In this document: in pieces, positions 1 to 8,084 of the stretch
Layout of the letters: the number at the start of each line of letters is the position of its first letter
Numbering within the stretch: position 1 is the stretch's first letter
Assembly: GCF_000739775.1 (NCBI RefSeq)
Contig: NZ_BBJH01000057.1
Coordinates: 1-53,983, forward strand
Origin: Paraburkholderia heleia NBRC 101817
Lineage (GTDB): Bacteria > Pseudomonadota > Gammaproteobacteria > Burkholderiales > Burkholderiaceae
Direction: 5' to 3'
Length of the DNA: 53,983 nt
Notes under the pieces: model-generated
Databases searched by the model: none
The model's input: the letters and a program-made list of their open reading frames with translations, nothing else
Told to the model about the DNA's origin: nothing
Made by a program: the position numbers and the translations under genes

Positions 1-569
1 AACGCGGCAATGGCTTCCTGCGTCGAGCGCACGTGGCCCATGTGGCGGAACGTCTTTTCGAACGCGAAGCGATGCATCTCTTCGTTCAGACCCGACGTGG
101 CGTCTTCGACGAACACCAGCTTGAAGCCGAGATCGAACGCCGCGCGCGCAGTGGATTCGACGCCGAAGTTCGTGGCGATGCCGCCGATCACGATGGTGTC
201 GATGCCGCGGCGGCGCAGCTGCTGTTCGAGGCTGGTGCCGTAGAACGCGCCCCATTGGCGTTTCGCGACGATCACGTCCCCGGGCTGCGCGCCGATCCCG
301 GGCACGAGTTCGGAAGCTTCGGCCGGCGCGGGCGGCGTGTCGGGCGTGCGGCCGGGCGCGTCGGCGGGCAGCGCGAGCAGTTCGTTCAGGAGCACGTGCA
401 CCCAGACGACGGTGCCGCCCCTGGCGCGCAGGGCGTCGGCAAGCGGCTTGGCGTTGGCCACGACCTGCGCGCCGCTATAGGGCGCGATCTGGCGGCCGAC
501 GATGCCGTGCTGAAGGTCGATCATCACGAGCGCCGTGGTGCGCGCGTTCAGTGAAAGTGCTTGCGTCAT
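1..569 (-). CDS. Isochorismatase-family (cysteine hydrolase fold) protein, 3' end cut by window edge
   Basis: The minus-strand frame opens with ATG at 569 and runs off the left edge, so the C-terminus is missing; about 189 residues are visible. The N-terminus reads MTQALSLNARTTALVMIDLQ, with the family's catalytic Asp in MIDLQ. Further in are AKRQWGAFYGT (family Lys region) and GGIATNFGVESTARAAF. That last segment normally holds the nucleophilic Cys (TNxCVxxTA); here the base sequence gives Gly. This resembles the isochorismatase/PhzD branch, which works without Cys, rather than nicotinamidase-type amidases. The substrate cannot be told. The gene is divergent from a TetR regulator across paired operator-like repeats, so it is probably that regulator's target. 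Confidence 0.85.
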   Translation of the reverse strand, partial: MTQALSLNARTTALVMIDLQHGIVGRQIAPYSGAQVVANAKPLADALRARGGTVVWVHVLLNELLALPADAPGRTPDTPPAPAEASELVPGIGAQPGDVIVAKRQWGAFYGTSLEQQLRRRGIDTIVIGGIATNFGVESTARAAFDLGFKLVFVEDATSGLNEEMHRFAFEKTFRHMGHVRSTQEAIAA

Positions 570-579
570 GGTTCACCTA

Positions 580-633
580 TATGTGAGGATGGCTTCACAT
601 AATCATACATGAATGTGAGGGAGGCTTCAGATA
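580..633. promoter_or_regulatory. Tandem operator-like repeats between the hydrolase and tetR
   Basis: Positions 580-601 hold a perfect 7-bp inverted repeat, TATGTGA (580-586) and TCACATA (595-601), around an 8-bp spacer. A second, degenerate copy lies at 612-633 (AATGTGA...TCAGATA), with the same central GG...GGCT bases. The copies start 32 bp apart, about three helical turns, so two dimers could sit on one face of the DNA. The second copy ends at the regulator's likely ATG and the first is 11 bp from the hydrolase ATG. TetR autoregulation and repression of the divergent gene is an inference. Confidence 0.7.
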
Positions 634-1283
634 TGGCGGCAGACCCGCTCGCGCGCAAGGAGGCGCAAAAGGAACCGGCACGCGAAAACGCCCGGCGCGT
701 GCCGCGTCAGGAACGCGCGGCGCGCACGGTCGACGCACTGCTCGAAGCCGCGGGCGAAGCCTTCGCCGGGCGCGGCTTCGAAGCGGCGACGATGACCCAG
801 ATCGCGCAGCAGGCGGGCGTTTCGGTCGGTGCGGCGTATCAGTACTTTCCGAACAAGGAGGCACTGGCCCTTGCGCTGCGCAAGCGCTACGGCGACGAGA
901 TGGACGCACGCTGGAGCGCGCTCATCGCCGCGCACGACGATGCAGGCAAGCTGCCGCTCGCGCAGCTGGTCGAGTGTCTGTTCGACCTGATGGTCGATCT
1001 GATGCACGACTATCCCGCGTACTTGCCTCTGCTTTCCGTGCCGCTCGGCTTCAGGCGCGATGCGGCCGTGCGCAACCTGCTGCGCCAGCGCTTCACGGCG
1101 CTGTTCCTGCGCTATCAGCCGGCGCTTGCGCCCGACGAAGCCTATCGCGTGGCCGAAGTCATGCTGCAGGTCATCAAGAGCCTCAACCCGCTATACGCCG
1201 CGGCGAAGCCGAAGGAGCGCAAGCTGCTGGTCGCCGAGTACAAGGGGGTGCTGGCGGCATGGCTCGCCGTGCGGCTCGCGTGA
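633..1283 (+). CDS. TetR/AcrR-family transcriptional regulator
   Basis: This 216-residue protein has a typical TetR helix-turn-helix at about residues 45-75, including TMTQIAQQAGVSVGAAYQYF followed by PNKEAL. An all-helical ligand/dimerisation domain follows. An in-frame ATG lies at 609, but the start at 633 has an AGGGAGG-type ribosome binding site about 9 bases upstream and is preferred. It is divergent from the isochorismatase-fold gene and the intervening repeats overlap both starts, which suggests mutual and self repression. The effector is unknown. Confidence 0.9.
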   Translation: MAADPLARKEAQKEPARENARRVPRQERAARTVDALLEAAGEAFAGRGFEAATMTQIAQQAGVSVGAAYQYFPNKEALALALRKRYGDEMDARWSALIAAHDDAGKLPLAQLVECLFDLMVDLMHDYPAYLPLLSVPLGFRRDAAVRNLLRQRFTALFLRYQPALAPDEAYRVAEVMLQVIKSLNPLYAAAKPKERKLLVAEYKGVLAAWLAVRLA

Positions 1284-1308
1284 AGCCGCGAGCCGCCGAC
1301 ACCGCGCC

Positions 1309-1953
1309 TTAGCGCAGTAGCGGGTCGTCGCGCGACTGGAGCACACGGTCGATCAAGCCGTACTCGGCGGCGGCCTGGGCCGACATGAAGTTGTCGCGGT
1401 CGCTGTCGTGCGCGATCTGCTCGATGCCGCGTCCGGTACGCGCGGCGAGCATCGCGTTCAGACGCTCGCGCAGGTAAAGGATCTCGCGCGCCTGCAGCTC
1501 GACATCGGCGGCGGTGCCCTGGCCGCCCCCCGAAGGCTGATGGATCATGATGCGCGCGTTTGGCAGTGCGAAGCGTTTTCCCTGCGCGCCTGCGGCGAGC
1601 AGGAACGACCCCATGCTGGCCGCGAAACCGGTACACAGCGTCGAGACATCGGGCTTGATGAACTGCATCGTGTCGTAAATGGCGAGTCCGTCGTAGACCG
1701 AGCCGCCCGGCGAATTGATATAGAGGTTGATGTCCTTGTCCGCGTTTTCCGCTTCGAGAAAGAGCAGTTGCGCGACCACGAGGCTGGCGCTTTGTTCGGT
1801 CACCGGCCCGACGAGGAACACGATGCGCTCGCGCAAGAGGCGCGAGTAGATGTCGTAGGCGCGCTCGCCGCGCCCCGAGGTTTCGATCACGGTCGGGACG
1901 AGATTGAGCGCGCTCGGCGGTAATGCTGCATGATTCAGTGCGAAGGATGGCAT
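1309..1953 (-). CDS. ATP-dependent Clp protease proteolytic subunit, second ClpP
   Basis: The 214-residue protein has the ClpP fold with the full catalytic triad: Ser113 in FAASMGSF, His138 in IMIHQPSGG and Asp near 183 in AHDSDRDN. The frame can be extended to ATG at 2007, but the start at 1953 gives the usual N-terminus and has GAGG upstream. The housekeeping clpP normally sits with tig and clpX; neither is here, so this is probably a paralogue. It is convergent with tetR and divergent from the ECF sigma gene. Which unfoldase it partners cannot be read from the sequence. A clpA gene lies 30 kb away. Confidence 0.92.
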   Translation of the reverse strand: MPSFALNHAALPPSALNLVPTVIETSGRGERAYDIYSRLLRERIVFLVGPVTEQSASLVVAQLLFLEAENADKDINLYINSPGGSVYDGLAIYDTMQFIKPDVSTLCTGFAASMGSFLLAAGAQGKRFALPNARIMIHQPSGGGQGTAADVELQAREILYLRERLNAMLAARTGRGIEQIAHDSDRDNFMSAQAAAEYGLIDRVLQSRDDPLLR

Positions 1954-2128
1954 GACTGGCCTCGTGATTTTTTTCCGTTGACGGCGCGATTGCGCCGCTG
2001 CCGCCATGACGTCCGGCGCAGCCCGCGCGTGACGCCAATATTTTTGCGTGCGGCTGTCACGCTGGCCGCGCGCCGAACGTCATGAGGGAAACGGGCGAAA
2101 GCCAATGCATGGCGAAGGAGCGAAGCGA

Positions 2129-3241
2129 ATGATGCAGGCGATCGACACAATCGAAGGAACGAGTCCGGCAGGGGCCGGGCGCAATGAGGCTGCGACCCCA
2201 GTAAGCGCCGGAGCCGGGTCTGACGCGGCAGGCTGGACCGACGCCCGCCGCGCCGCCGCCTTCGGCGAGGCGCGCGGGCGGCTCATTGTGCTGGCCGCGC
2301 GCGTGCTGGGCAGCCGCGCGGAGGCCGAGGACGTCGTGCAGGACGCGTGGTTTCGCTGGCGCGACGCCGACGCACCAGCCCTGCGCGCACCGCAGGCGTG
2401 GCTCGCCACGGTCACCGTGCGCCTCGCGATCGACCGGCTGCGGCGCCTGCGCCGCGAGCAGGCGGGCGAACACGAGGCCGCATGGCTCGACGATGCGTCG
2501 CCTTCGGCGGAAGAGGCGGGTTTGCGCGCGCGGCGCTTCTCGGACGCGCTGCTGCTCCTGCTCGAACGGCTGGGACCGCTCGAGCAGGCGGTGTTCGTGC
2601 TGCGCGAGGCCTTCGACTGCGACTACGCGCAGATCGGCGCGCTCACCGGCTGCACGAACGAGCATTGCCGGCAGATCGTGCGGCGTGCCCGGCTTCGGCT
2701 CGCCCGCGAGGCTGCGCCGCAGGCGGTTCCACCCGACAAAGTGCAGCACGCGCGCACGGTCGAGCGCTTGCGCGATGTGCTGCACGCGCAGGATCGCGTG
2801 GGATTGATGGATTTACTCGGCGTGACGGCAAACGCGCTGGTTGCGGCGGGCGCGGCCGAAGCGGCTCAAGGCCAGGCTCCGCAGGAAGCCCCCGCCGCGC
2901 GCGTTGTGCGCGCCGAAGCGCTTGCGCTGGACGGCGAGCCCGGCGTGGCGCTCGTCGCGCAGGACGGCGCGCTCGCGGCTTGGCTGCATGTGCGCGACGG
3001 CCGCTGCGGGCTGCCCGAGCCGGTCGTCTGTATTGCGGCGATGGAAGAGGGAAGCGCGGGGCCGGCCAACCGGCTCAGGGCGGCCAACCGGGCTTTCGGC
3101 GGCGACGCGGTGCGCAGGATGCTGGCCCGGCTCGCCTCGAGCGATGGTGCGGCGTGCATCTCGACGCTATCCGTCACGGCTCGCGCGTCCACCGCTCACG
3201 GCTGCGCGACGACGCTCGCGCAGCCGCTCGTCCTCGCCTGA
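2129..3241 (+). CDS. ECF-type RNA polymerase sigma factor with long C-terminal extension (SigJ/ECF41-like)
   Basis: The 370-residue protein has region 2 at about residues 45-80 (LAARVLGSRAEAEDVVQDAW), an ATVTVRLAIDRLRRLR linker and region 4 at about 145-195 (LGPLEQAVFVLREAF, then an HTH ending IVRRARLRLAR). About 150 further residues follow. In SigJ/ECF41 groups this part is a SnoaL-like domain that controls the sigma factor in place of a separate anti-sigma factor. The ECF41 signature glycine motif is not obvious here, so the subgroup is uncertain. The start at 2129 has AAGGAG 9 bases upstream. No anti-sigma gene adjoins it. Confidence 0.88.
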   Translation: MMQAIDTIEGTSPAGAGRNEAATPVSAGAGSDAAGWTDARRAAAFGEARGRLIVLAARVLGSRAEAEDVVQDAWFRWRDADAPALRAPQAWLATVTVRLAIDRLRRLRREQAGEHEAAWLDDASPSAEEAGLRARRFSDALLLLLERLGPLEQAVFVLREAFDCDYAQIGALTGCTNEHCRQIVRRARLRLAREAAPQAVPPDKVQHARTVERLRDVLHAQDRVGLMDLLGVTANALVAAGAAEAAQGQAPQEAPAARVVRAEALALDGEPGVALVAQDGALAAWLHVRDGRCGLPEPVVCIAAMEEGSAGPANRLRAANRAFGGDAVRRMLARLASSDGAACISTLSVTARASTAHGCATTLAQPLVLA

Positions 3242-3244
3242 ATG

Positions 3245-4516
3245 TCAGCCGCGCAAGGCGGCGTCCCAGTTGATATCGACGCACAGCACCTGCACGCCGT
3301 GCTCCGTCTGCACGGCGACCGAGGCCGTGACGCACAGGTGCGCCTCGTTGATCGACAGATAGGGCGGCGTGAACTGCACGCGGCCGGGCGCCCTCATCGC
3401 ACCGATGAAGTAAGGCCGCCGCTCCCAGCTTGCGCCCTCTGAATGCAGCAGCGGCCGGAAGCGCTTGGCGCGCTGCGACGTGCGGCCGTCGGGCAGCACG
3501 TTGTCGCCGATCTGGCGGCCCGACGCGTCAAGCAGGAAGCAGCGCGCCGTGTCGTCGAGGCCGAGCAGCGGCAGTGTGGCGTCGCTCATGTTCGCGCCTG
3601 CGGCAAGCTGCTTCGCCGCCGCCTCGATGGCGCTCACGTACGGCGCGAGACGCGCCGACTGCGCATGCTCGCGCGCGGCCACGCGCTCGCGCAGACGGGC
3701 CGAAAGATCGTCCATGAGCTGCGCGGCCTTGGCGGGCGGCACCGGCTCGACGTCGGGCCGCGCGAAATACGCGCCCTGCACGAAGTCGGCGTTGCTCTCC
3801 AGCGCGATCAGCGCGTCGCGCTCGGTCGAAAGGCCACCCACGAGCACGAGCTGCCCCGACTCGTGCAGCATCGAGACGAGCCCCGGCAGCACGCGCTCGA
3901 TATGCGCGTGGCGGCTCGCCTGGGCGAGCAGGCTGCGATCGAGCGTGACGATGTCGGGCCGCAGCTGCCACACGCGGTCGATGTTCGAATGCTTGGCGCC
4001 GAAGCCATCCAGCGCGATCACGAAGCCCGCCTTGCGCAATCCGTCGATGATTTCCGCGAAGCGAGAATTTTCGCCGCCCGCCTGTTCCGACACTTCCAGC
4101 ACCACGCGCTGCGGCTGCAGCCCGAGCGCCTTGAGGCCGGCAAGCAGGGCGTCGCCGTAGCTCGTGTCCATGAGCGCGGCGGGGTGCAGGCTCAGAAAGA
4201 GCCATTCGTCATGCGAATCGAACGCATTGAAGTTGCCCAGATGCAGCGATTCCGCGAGGCGCCCCAGTTCGAGCAGGTCGCCGCGGCGCGCCGCCTGCGT
4301 GAACACCTCCTGCGACGGCGCCTGCTGCCCGTGCTCGTCGTGCGCGCGCAGCGATGCGTGATAGCCGATCGCGCGCCGGTGCGCGACCGAAAACACGGGC
4401 TGGAACACGCTGAAGACGGTATAGCCGCCGTACAGCACGGTGCGGCGGGCACCTTCTTCGCCGGCGATGGGGCGAGACTGGAAGCCGGGGGGATCGAGGT
4501 CGATCATGCTGGTCAT
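3245..4516 (-). CDS. Degenerate EAL-domain protein with C-terminal PDC/YkuI_C-like domain
   Basis: The protein has 423 residues. An EAL-type barrel spans about 30-270, but the catalytic positions are eroded. The EAL signature is YHASLR (no Glu), the metal-binding DDFG is DGFG, the Lys-Asp motif reads VTLDRS (no Lys), and the EGVE motif reads VGGLS. EVSE and QGAYFARP remain. It is therefore unlikely to hydrolyse c-di-GMP and may bind it or a partner. Residues about 300-420 resemble a PDC/Cache-type sensor module (RCFLLDASGRQIGDNVL; RRPYFIGAM). No signal peptide or membrane segment is seen. Starts at 4516 and 4507 are both possible. It is convergent with the ECF sigma gene, 3 bases apart. Confidence 0.85.
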   Translation of the reverse strand: MTSMIDLDPPGFQSRPIAGEEGARRTVLYGGYTVFSVFQPVFSVAHRRAIGYHASLRAHDEHGQQAPSQEVFTQAARRGDLLELGRLAESLHLGNFNAFDSHDEWLFLSLHPAALMDTSYGDALLAGLKALGLQPQRVVLEVSEQAGGENSRFAEIIDGLRKAGFVIALDGFGAKHSNIDRVWQLRPDIVTLDRSLLAQASRHAHIERVLPGLVSMLHESGQLVLVGGLSTERDALIALESNADFVQGAYFARPDVEPVPPAKAAQLMDDLSARLRERVAAREHAQSARLAPYVSAIEAAAKQLAAGANMSDATLPLLGLDDTARCFLLDASGRQIGDNVLPDGRTSQRAKRFRPLLHSEGASWERRPYFIGAMRAPGRVQFTPPYLSINEAHLCVTASVAVQTEHGVQVLCVDINWDAALRG

Positions 4517-4819
4517 TTTCGTTTCGATGTCGCGCGGGACGGACGTGACGGACGGGACGCGTGAGCGTCAAGTTTACAGGATAGGACAGCAAAAAGTATG
4601 CGAGTCCCAAGTGCCGTGGCCATTTGCCTGTGCGGGGGCGCACGGCCATTTCGGGATGGCGTGCGGGTTGGTGTGCGAATCCGGCGCAAACGCAGGCTAC
4701 GCACGGTCACGAGGCGCGCCGCACCTTTGCGGTGCGCGCGCCGGCGGCGAGGATGCAGCCGCAACGACCGCCACAAGGGCTGCGGCCCCGGCTCGTCAGA
4801 CCCGCCATGAGGTCCGCTA
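4517..4819. other. Intergenic region, EAL gene 5' side to efflux gene 3' end
   Basis: These 303 bases have no convincing gene. On the minus strand TATCCT (plus positions 4578-4583) is a plausible -10 for the EAL gene. The rest is GC-rich with no strong inverted repeat and no terminator for the efflux gene. Confidence 0.4.
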
Positions 4820-6262
4820 TCAGGTCCGTTCGGACGGATCGGTCTTCTTCGCGGTGTGGCGCAGGTCCGGGGAGAGCTGCGCGAAGATCCACGACGACCC
4901 CGCCGTGATGATGCCCACGCAAATGAAGGTCGCGTGGAACGCCGGAATCACATTCTCGCCTGTTTTGTGGCCCATGATGCCCGTGAAGGTGGTGAGCAGC
5001 GCGCCCGCGACGGTCACGCCGAGGCTCATCGAGAGCATTTGCACGAGCGAAAAGAGGCTGTTGCCGCTGCTCGCGCCGCCTGTGCCGAGATCCTTGAGCG
5101 TGAGCGTGTTCATCGCCGTGAACTGCATCGAGTTCACGGCGCCGAATATCGCCAGTTGCGCGATGCGCATCCACAGCGGCTCGCTGGGCGTGGAAAGCGC
5201 GAAGCTCGCCATCATGAGGCCCACGAGCACCGTGTTCGAAACCAGCACGCTGCGGTAGCCGTAGCGCATGATGAGATACGTCACGAGGCGCTTGGAGAAC
5301 ATGCCCGCGGCGGCCGTGGGCAGCATCATGAGGCCGGCCTCGAAGGCCGTATAGCCGAGCGCCACCTGAAGCAGCAGCGGAATCAGATACGGCATCGCGC
5401 CGCTGCCGATACGCGCGAACAGGTTGCCGAGCAGGCCCACGCTGAACGTGTGGATCTTGAAGAGATCGAGCGAAAAGATCGGCCGTGGCGTGCGCACCGC
5501 GTGCAGACCGTAGGCCACGAACGCGGCAAGCGAAAGGATGAAGAGCACGAGCACCGTGGCGTGCTGGATGCCGAACTCGCTGCGGCCGTCGAGCGCGAAT
5601 GAAATCGCGAGCATGCCGATGACGAGCAGCAGGTAGCCCGGCAGGTCGAAGCGCGGCGTGTCGGGGTTGCGGCTGTCGGGCATGAAGATGAAGGTGGCGA
5701 CGCAGCCCACCACGCCCACCGGCACGTTGATGAGAAAGATCCAGTGCCACGAGGCGATCTGCACGAGCCAGCCGCCGAGAGTCGGGCCGATGAGCGGGCC
5801 GATCAGCCCCGGAATCGCCACGAACGAGAGCGCGGGCAGGTAGCGCTCGGCGGGAAACGTGCGCAGCACGGCAAGACGGCCGACCGGCAGCAGCATCGCG
5901 CCGCCCACGCCCTGTGCGACGCGCGAGACCACGAGCTGGTCCAGCGTATGCGCGCTCGCGCACAGGAGCGAACCGACCGTGAACACGAAGATCGCGCCGA
6001 GGAACACGCGCCGTGTGCCGAGCTTGTCCGCGAGCCAGCCCGATACGGGGATCATCACCGCCATCGTCAGCGAATACGCGATGACGACTGATTGCATGCG
6101 CAACGGTAGCTCGCCAAGGCTTCGCGCCATCGCCGGCAACGCCGTGTTGACGATGGTCGAATCGAGGGTCTGCATGAAGAAGCCCGTGGCGACGAGCCAC
6201 AGCATCACGGACAGCGAGCGGGGCGAAGGTGTGGTGCTGGACGCAGCAGTGGATTCGGACAT
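4820..6262 (-). CDS. MFS multidrug efflux transporter, DHA2 (EmrB/QacA) family
   Basis: The protein has about 480 residues with 14 predicted membrane segments, typical of the DHA2 group. It begins MSESTAASSTTPSPRSLSVM. Hallmarks are LDSTIVNTALPAMA in TM1, the motif A loop SGWLADKLGTRRVF, and motif C-like LIGPLIGPTLGGWL in TM5. A longer frame reaches 6466, but it would run through a 9-base tandem repeat and into the regulator gene and looks non-coding. The substrate is unknown. It lies 139 bases downstream of the MocR-type gene on the same strand, so the two may be co-transcribed. Confidence 0.92.
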   Translation of the reverse strand: MSESTAASSTTPSPRSLSVMLWLVATGFFMQTLDSTIVNTALPAMARSLGELPLRMQSVVIAYSLTMAVMIPVSGWLADKLGTRRVFLGAIFVFTVGSLLCASAHTLDQLVVSRVAQGVGGAMLLPVGRLAVLRTFPAERYLPALSFVAIPGLIGPLIGPTLGGWLVQIASWHWIFLINVPVGVVGCVATFIFMPDSRNPDTPRFDLPGYLLLVIGMLAISFALDGRSEFGIQHATVLVLFILSLAAFVAYGLHAVRTPRPIFSLDLFKIHTFSVGLLGNLFARIGSGAMPYLIPLLLQVALGYTAFEAGLMMLPTAAAGMFSKRLVTYLIMRYGYRSVLVSNTVLVGLMMASFALSTPSEPLWMRIAQLAIFGAVNSMQFTAMNTLTLKDLGTGGASSGNSLFSLVQMLSMSLGVTVAGALLTTFTGIMGHKTGENVIPAFHATFICVGIITAGSSWIFAQLSPDLRHTAKKTDPSERT

Positions 6263-6347
6263 GGGCGAAGAGAGGGGGCGCGCAGGCAAGCGCCATTGTA
6301 GGGAAAACGGCGCGCCCACGCAGACGGCCCGGCCCGCTGCCGCGCAT

Positions 6348-6374
6348 GTGGCGCACGTGGCGCACGTGGCGCAG
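6348..6374. repeat. Short tandem repeat, 9-base unit x3
   Basis: GTGGCGCAC is repeated exactly at 6348-6356 and 6357-6365, then once more with a final G at 6366-6374. It lies between the end of the MocR-type gene and the start of the efflux gene. Confidence 0.75.
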
Positions 6375-6401
6375 GCGCCGGGGCGTGCGGCCGCTGCGCG
6401 C

Positions 6402-7847
6402 TCATCCGGGCAGGCGCGCCGCCGCCGCGAAGAACGCCTGGGCACGCGGGTCGAGCGTGAGCGCAACGTTGATGCGGATCCACGGGCTCGTCTCGCCTTG
6501 CGGGCGGAAGTGGCTGCCCGGCGAGACCGCTACGCCGAGCGGCTCGCCGCAGGCTGCGAGGCGTGTGGAATCCTCCACGTGCGGCACGCGTGCCCAGACG
6601 AACTTGCCACCCGTCTGCGCATAGCCGCGCGCGCTGGTCGACGCCGCCGACGCAGCGCTGCCGAACAGCGCCCACCCATGCGCTTCGAGTGTGCGCGTGG
6701 CCGACCCTTGCGCTTCGGCGATGCGCCGGCGCAGCCGATCGAGGTATTTGCGGTACGCGCCGCGCTCGAGCAGCGTGGCGGCAACGGCCTGCGTGAAGCG
6801 CGAGCCGCTGATGGTGGTGAGCGCCTTGATGGCCGCGAGATCGCGCACGATCGCCGGGCTGGCCACCACGTAGCCCACGCGCAGCGCCGAGGAGAGCGTC
6901 TTCGAGAGGCCGCCCACGTACACGACGTGCTCGAACTGGTCGAGCGCCGCGAGGCGGTCGGTGGGATCGGCCTGGAAGTCGGCGTAGATGTCGTCTTCGA
7001 CGATCGTGAAACGGTGCTCGCGTGCGAGCTGCAGCAGGCGGAACGCGACAGGCGGCGAGATCGTCGAGCCGGTCGGGTTGTGGAACACGGTGTTGACGAA
7101 GAACGCGCGCGGATGGTGTTCGGCGAGCATCGCGTGCAAATGGTCGAGATCGGGCCCGCTTGCCGTGCGGCGAATGCCCACGAGGCGCACGCCGTGCAGT
7201 TTGAGCAGGCCGTACAGGTTGTAGTAGCCGGGGTCTTCGACGAATGCCGTGTCGCCGGGCTTGAGCATGTAGCGCATGAGCAGGTCGAGGCCTTCGCTCG
7301 CGCCTTCGGTAATGAGGATCTGCTGTGTCTCGGCGACGATGCCAAGCGGCGCGAGCCGGTTGCGCAAATGCTCGCGCAGTGTGGCGTCGCCTGTCGGCGT
7401 GCCGTAGTCGACGAGGCTCGCGGGGTCGCTGCGCGACACATGGCGGATCGCCTGGCCGAGCGCGTCGATGTCGCGCCACGCCTGCGGGATCGAGCCGCTG
7501 TCGAGCTGCAGCAGCTCGCCTTCGCGTTCGAGCTGGCTGAGCAGATGGCCCGATTCGTCGGCGGCGTTCGAGAGGTCGCAGGTGCCCATGCCGGAGAGTC
7601 CCGCGCGCGCGTGCTCGCTCACGTAAAAGCCCGAGCCATGGCGCGAGTCGAGATAGCCGAGCGAGACGAGCCGGTCATAGGCCTCGATCACGGGAAAGCG
7701 GCTGATGGCGTAGTCGGCGGCGAACTGCCGGATGGACGGCAGGCGCGAGCCCGGGTGCGCCGCGCGCGAGCGGATCCACGTCTGCACGCCGGTGACGATC
7801 TGGTCGGTGAGCGGCACATCGCTCGCGCGGTCGAGTTCGAGTTTCAT
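6402..7847 (-). CDS. MocR/PdxR-type GntR regulator with aminotransferase-like domain
   Basis: The 481-residue protein starts MKLELDRASDVPLTDQIVTG. It has an N-terminal GntR winged helix (about residues 10-75; SRLPSIRQFAADYAISRFPV, then GSGFYV) and a fold-type I aminotransferase domain to the C-terminus. PLP-site features are NPTGS, VEDDIYADF and the Schiff-base Lys region GGLSKTLSSALRVGYV. MocR proteins use this domain as a PLP or amino-compound sensor. The frame can be extended to 7988 but that would cover the operator palindrome. It is divergent from a DUF2917 gene and may also control the efflux gene downstream. Confidence 0.92.
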   Translation of the reverse strand: MKLELDRASDVPLTDQIVTGVQTWIRSRAAHPGSRLPSIRQFAADYAISRFPVIEAYDRLVSLGYLDSRHGSGFYVSEHARAGLSGMGTCDLSNAADESGHLLSQLEREGELLQLDSGSIPQAWRDIDALGQAIRHVSRSDPASLVDYGTPTGDATLREHLRNRLAPLGIVAETQQILITEGASEGLDLLMRYMLKPGDTAFVEDPGYYNLYGLLKLHGVRLVGIRRTASGPDLDHLHAMLAEHHPRAFFVNTVFHNPTGSTISPPVAFRLLQLAREHRFTIVEDDIYADFQADPTDRLAALDQFEHVVYVGGLSKTLSSALRVGYVVASPAIVRDLAAIKALTTISGSRFTQAVAATLLERGAYRKYLDRLRRRIAEAQGSATRTLEAHGWALFGSAASAASTSARGYAQTGGKFVWARVPHVEDSTRLAACGEPLGVAVSPGSHFRPQGETSPWIRINVALTLDPRAQAFFAAAARLPG

Positions 7848-7928
7848 CTGGGTCTCGCTGGGGATGCCGCCTGGGTTTGCCGCTTGAAGCTGCGGTTCGA
7901 AACGGCAGTGACTGTCCGGTTTTTTGGC

Positions 7929-7963
7929 TGTACAGTTCCAGATGAACTGTTCGGAACTGTACA
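7929..7963. promoter_or_regulatory. MocR-type operator, perfect 11-bp inverted repeat with an extra half-site
   Basis: TGTACAGTTCC (7929-7939) and GGAACTGTACA (7953-7963) form a perfect inverted repeat with a 13-base spacer. The spacer contains another GAACTGT (7944-7950), exactly 10 bases upstream of the GAACTGT inside the right arm (7954-7960). The site thus has three half-sites, one inverted and two in direct repeat one helical turn apart. Known MocR regulators such as GabR and PdxR use mixed direct and inverted arrangements. It lies between the regulator (start 7847) and the DUF2917 gene (start 8085). Confidence 0.75.
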
Positions 7964-8084
7964 TGGGTTCGTGCGTCGCTGACCGCAATAATGCTCCTAC
8001 CGGAAAGGGGCTTCAAGTCCTTGTCAGCCACCTTCCGGTGGCCGCCCGAGGGGACTCGGCGGCCAGTCTGCAAGGAGCACGGCA

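Noticed and set aside
4572..4583. Shared 12-mer GTTTACAGGATA upstream of the EAL gene and (24796-24807) of fusA
   Set aside because: It includes a common TATCCT -10 hexamer; the distances to the two starts differ and one coincidence in 54 kb is not strong evidence of co-regulation.
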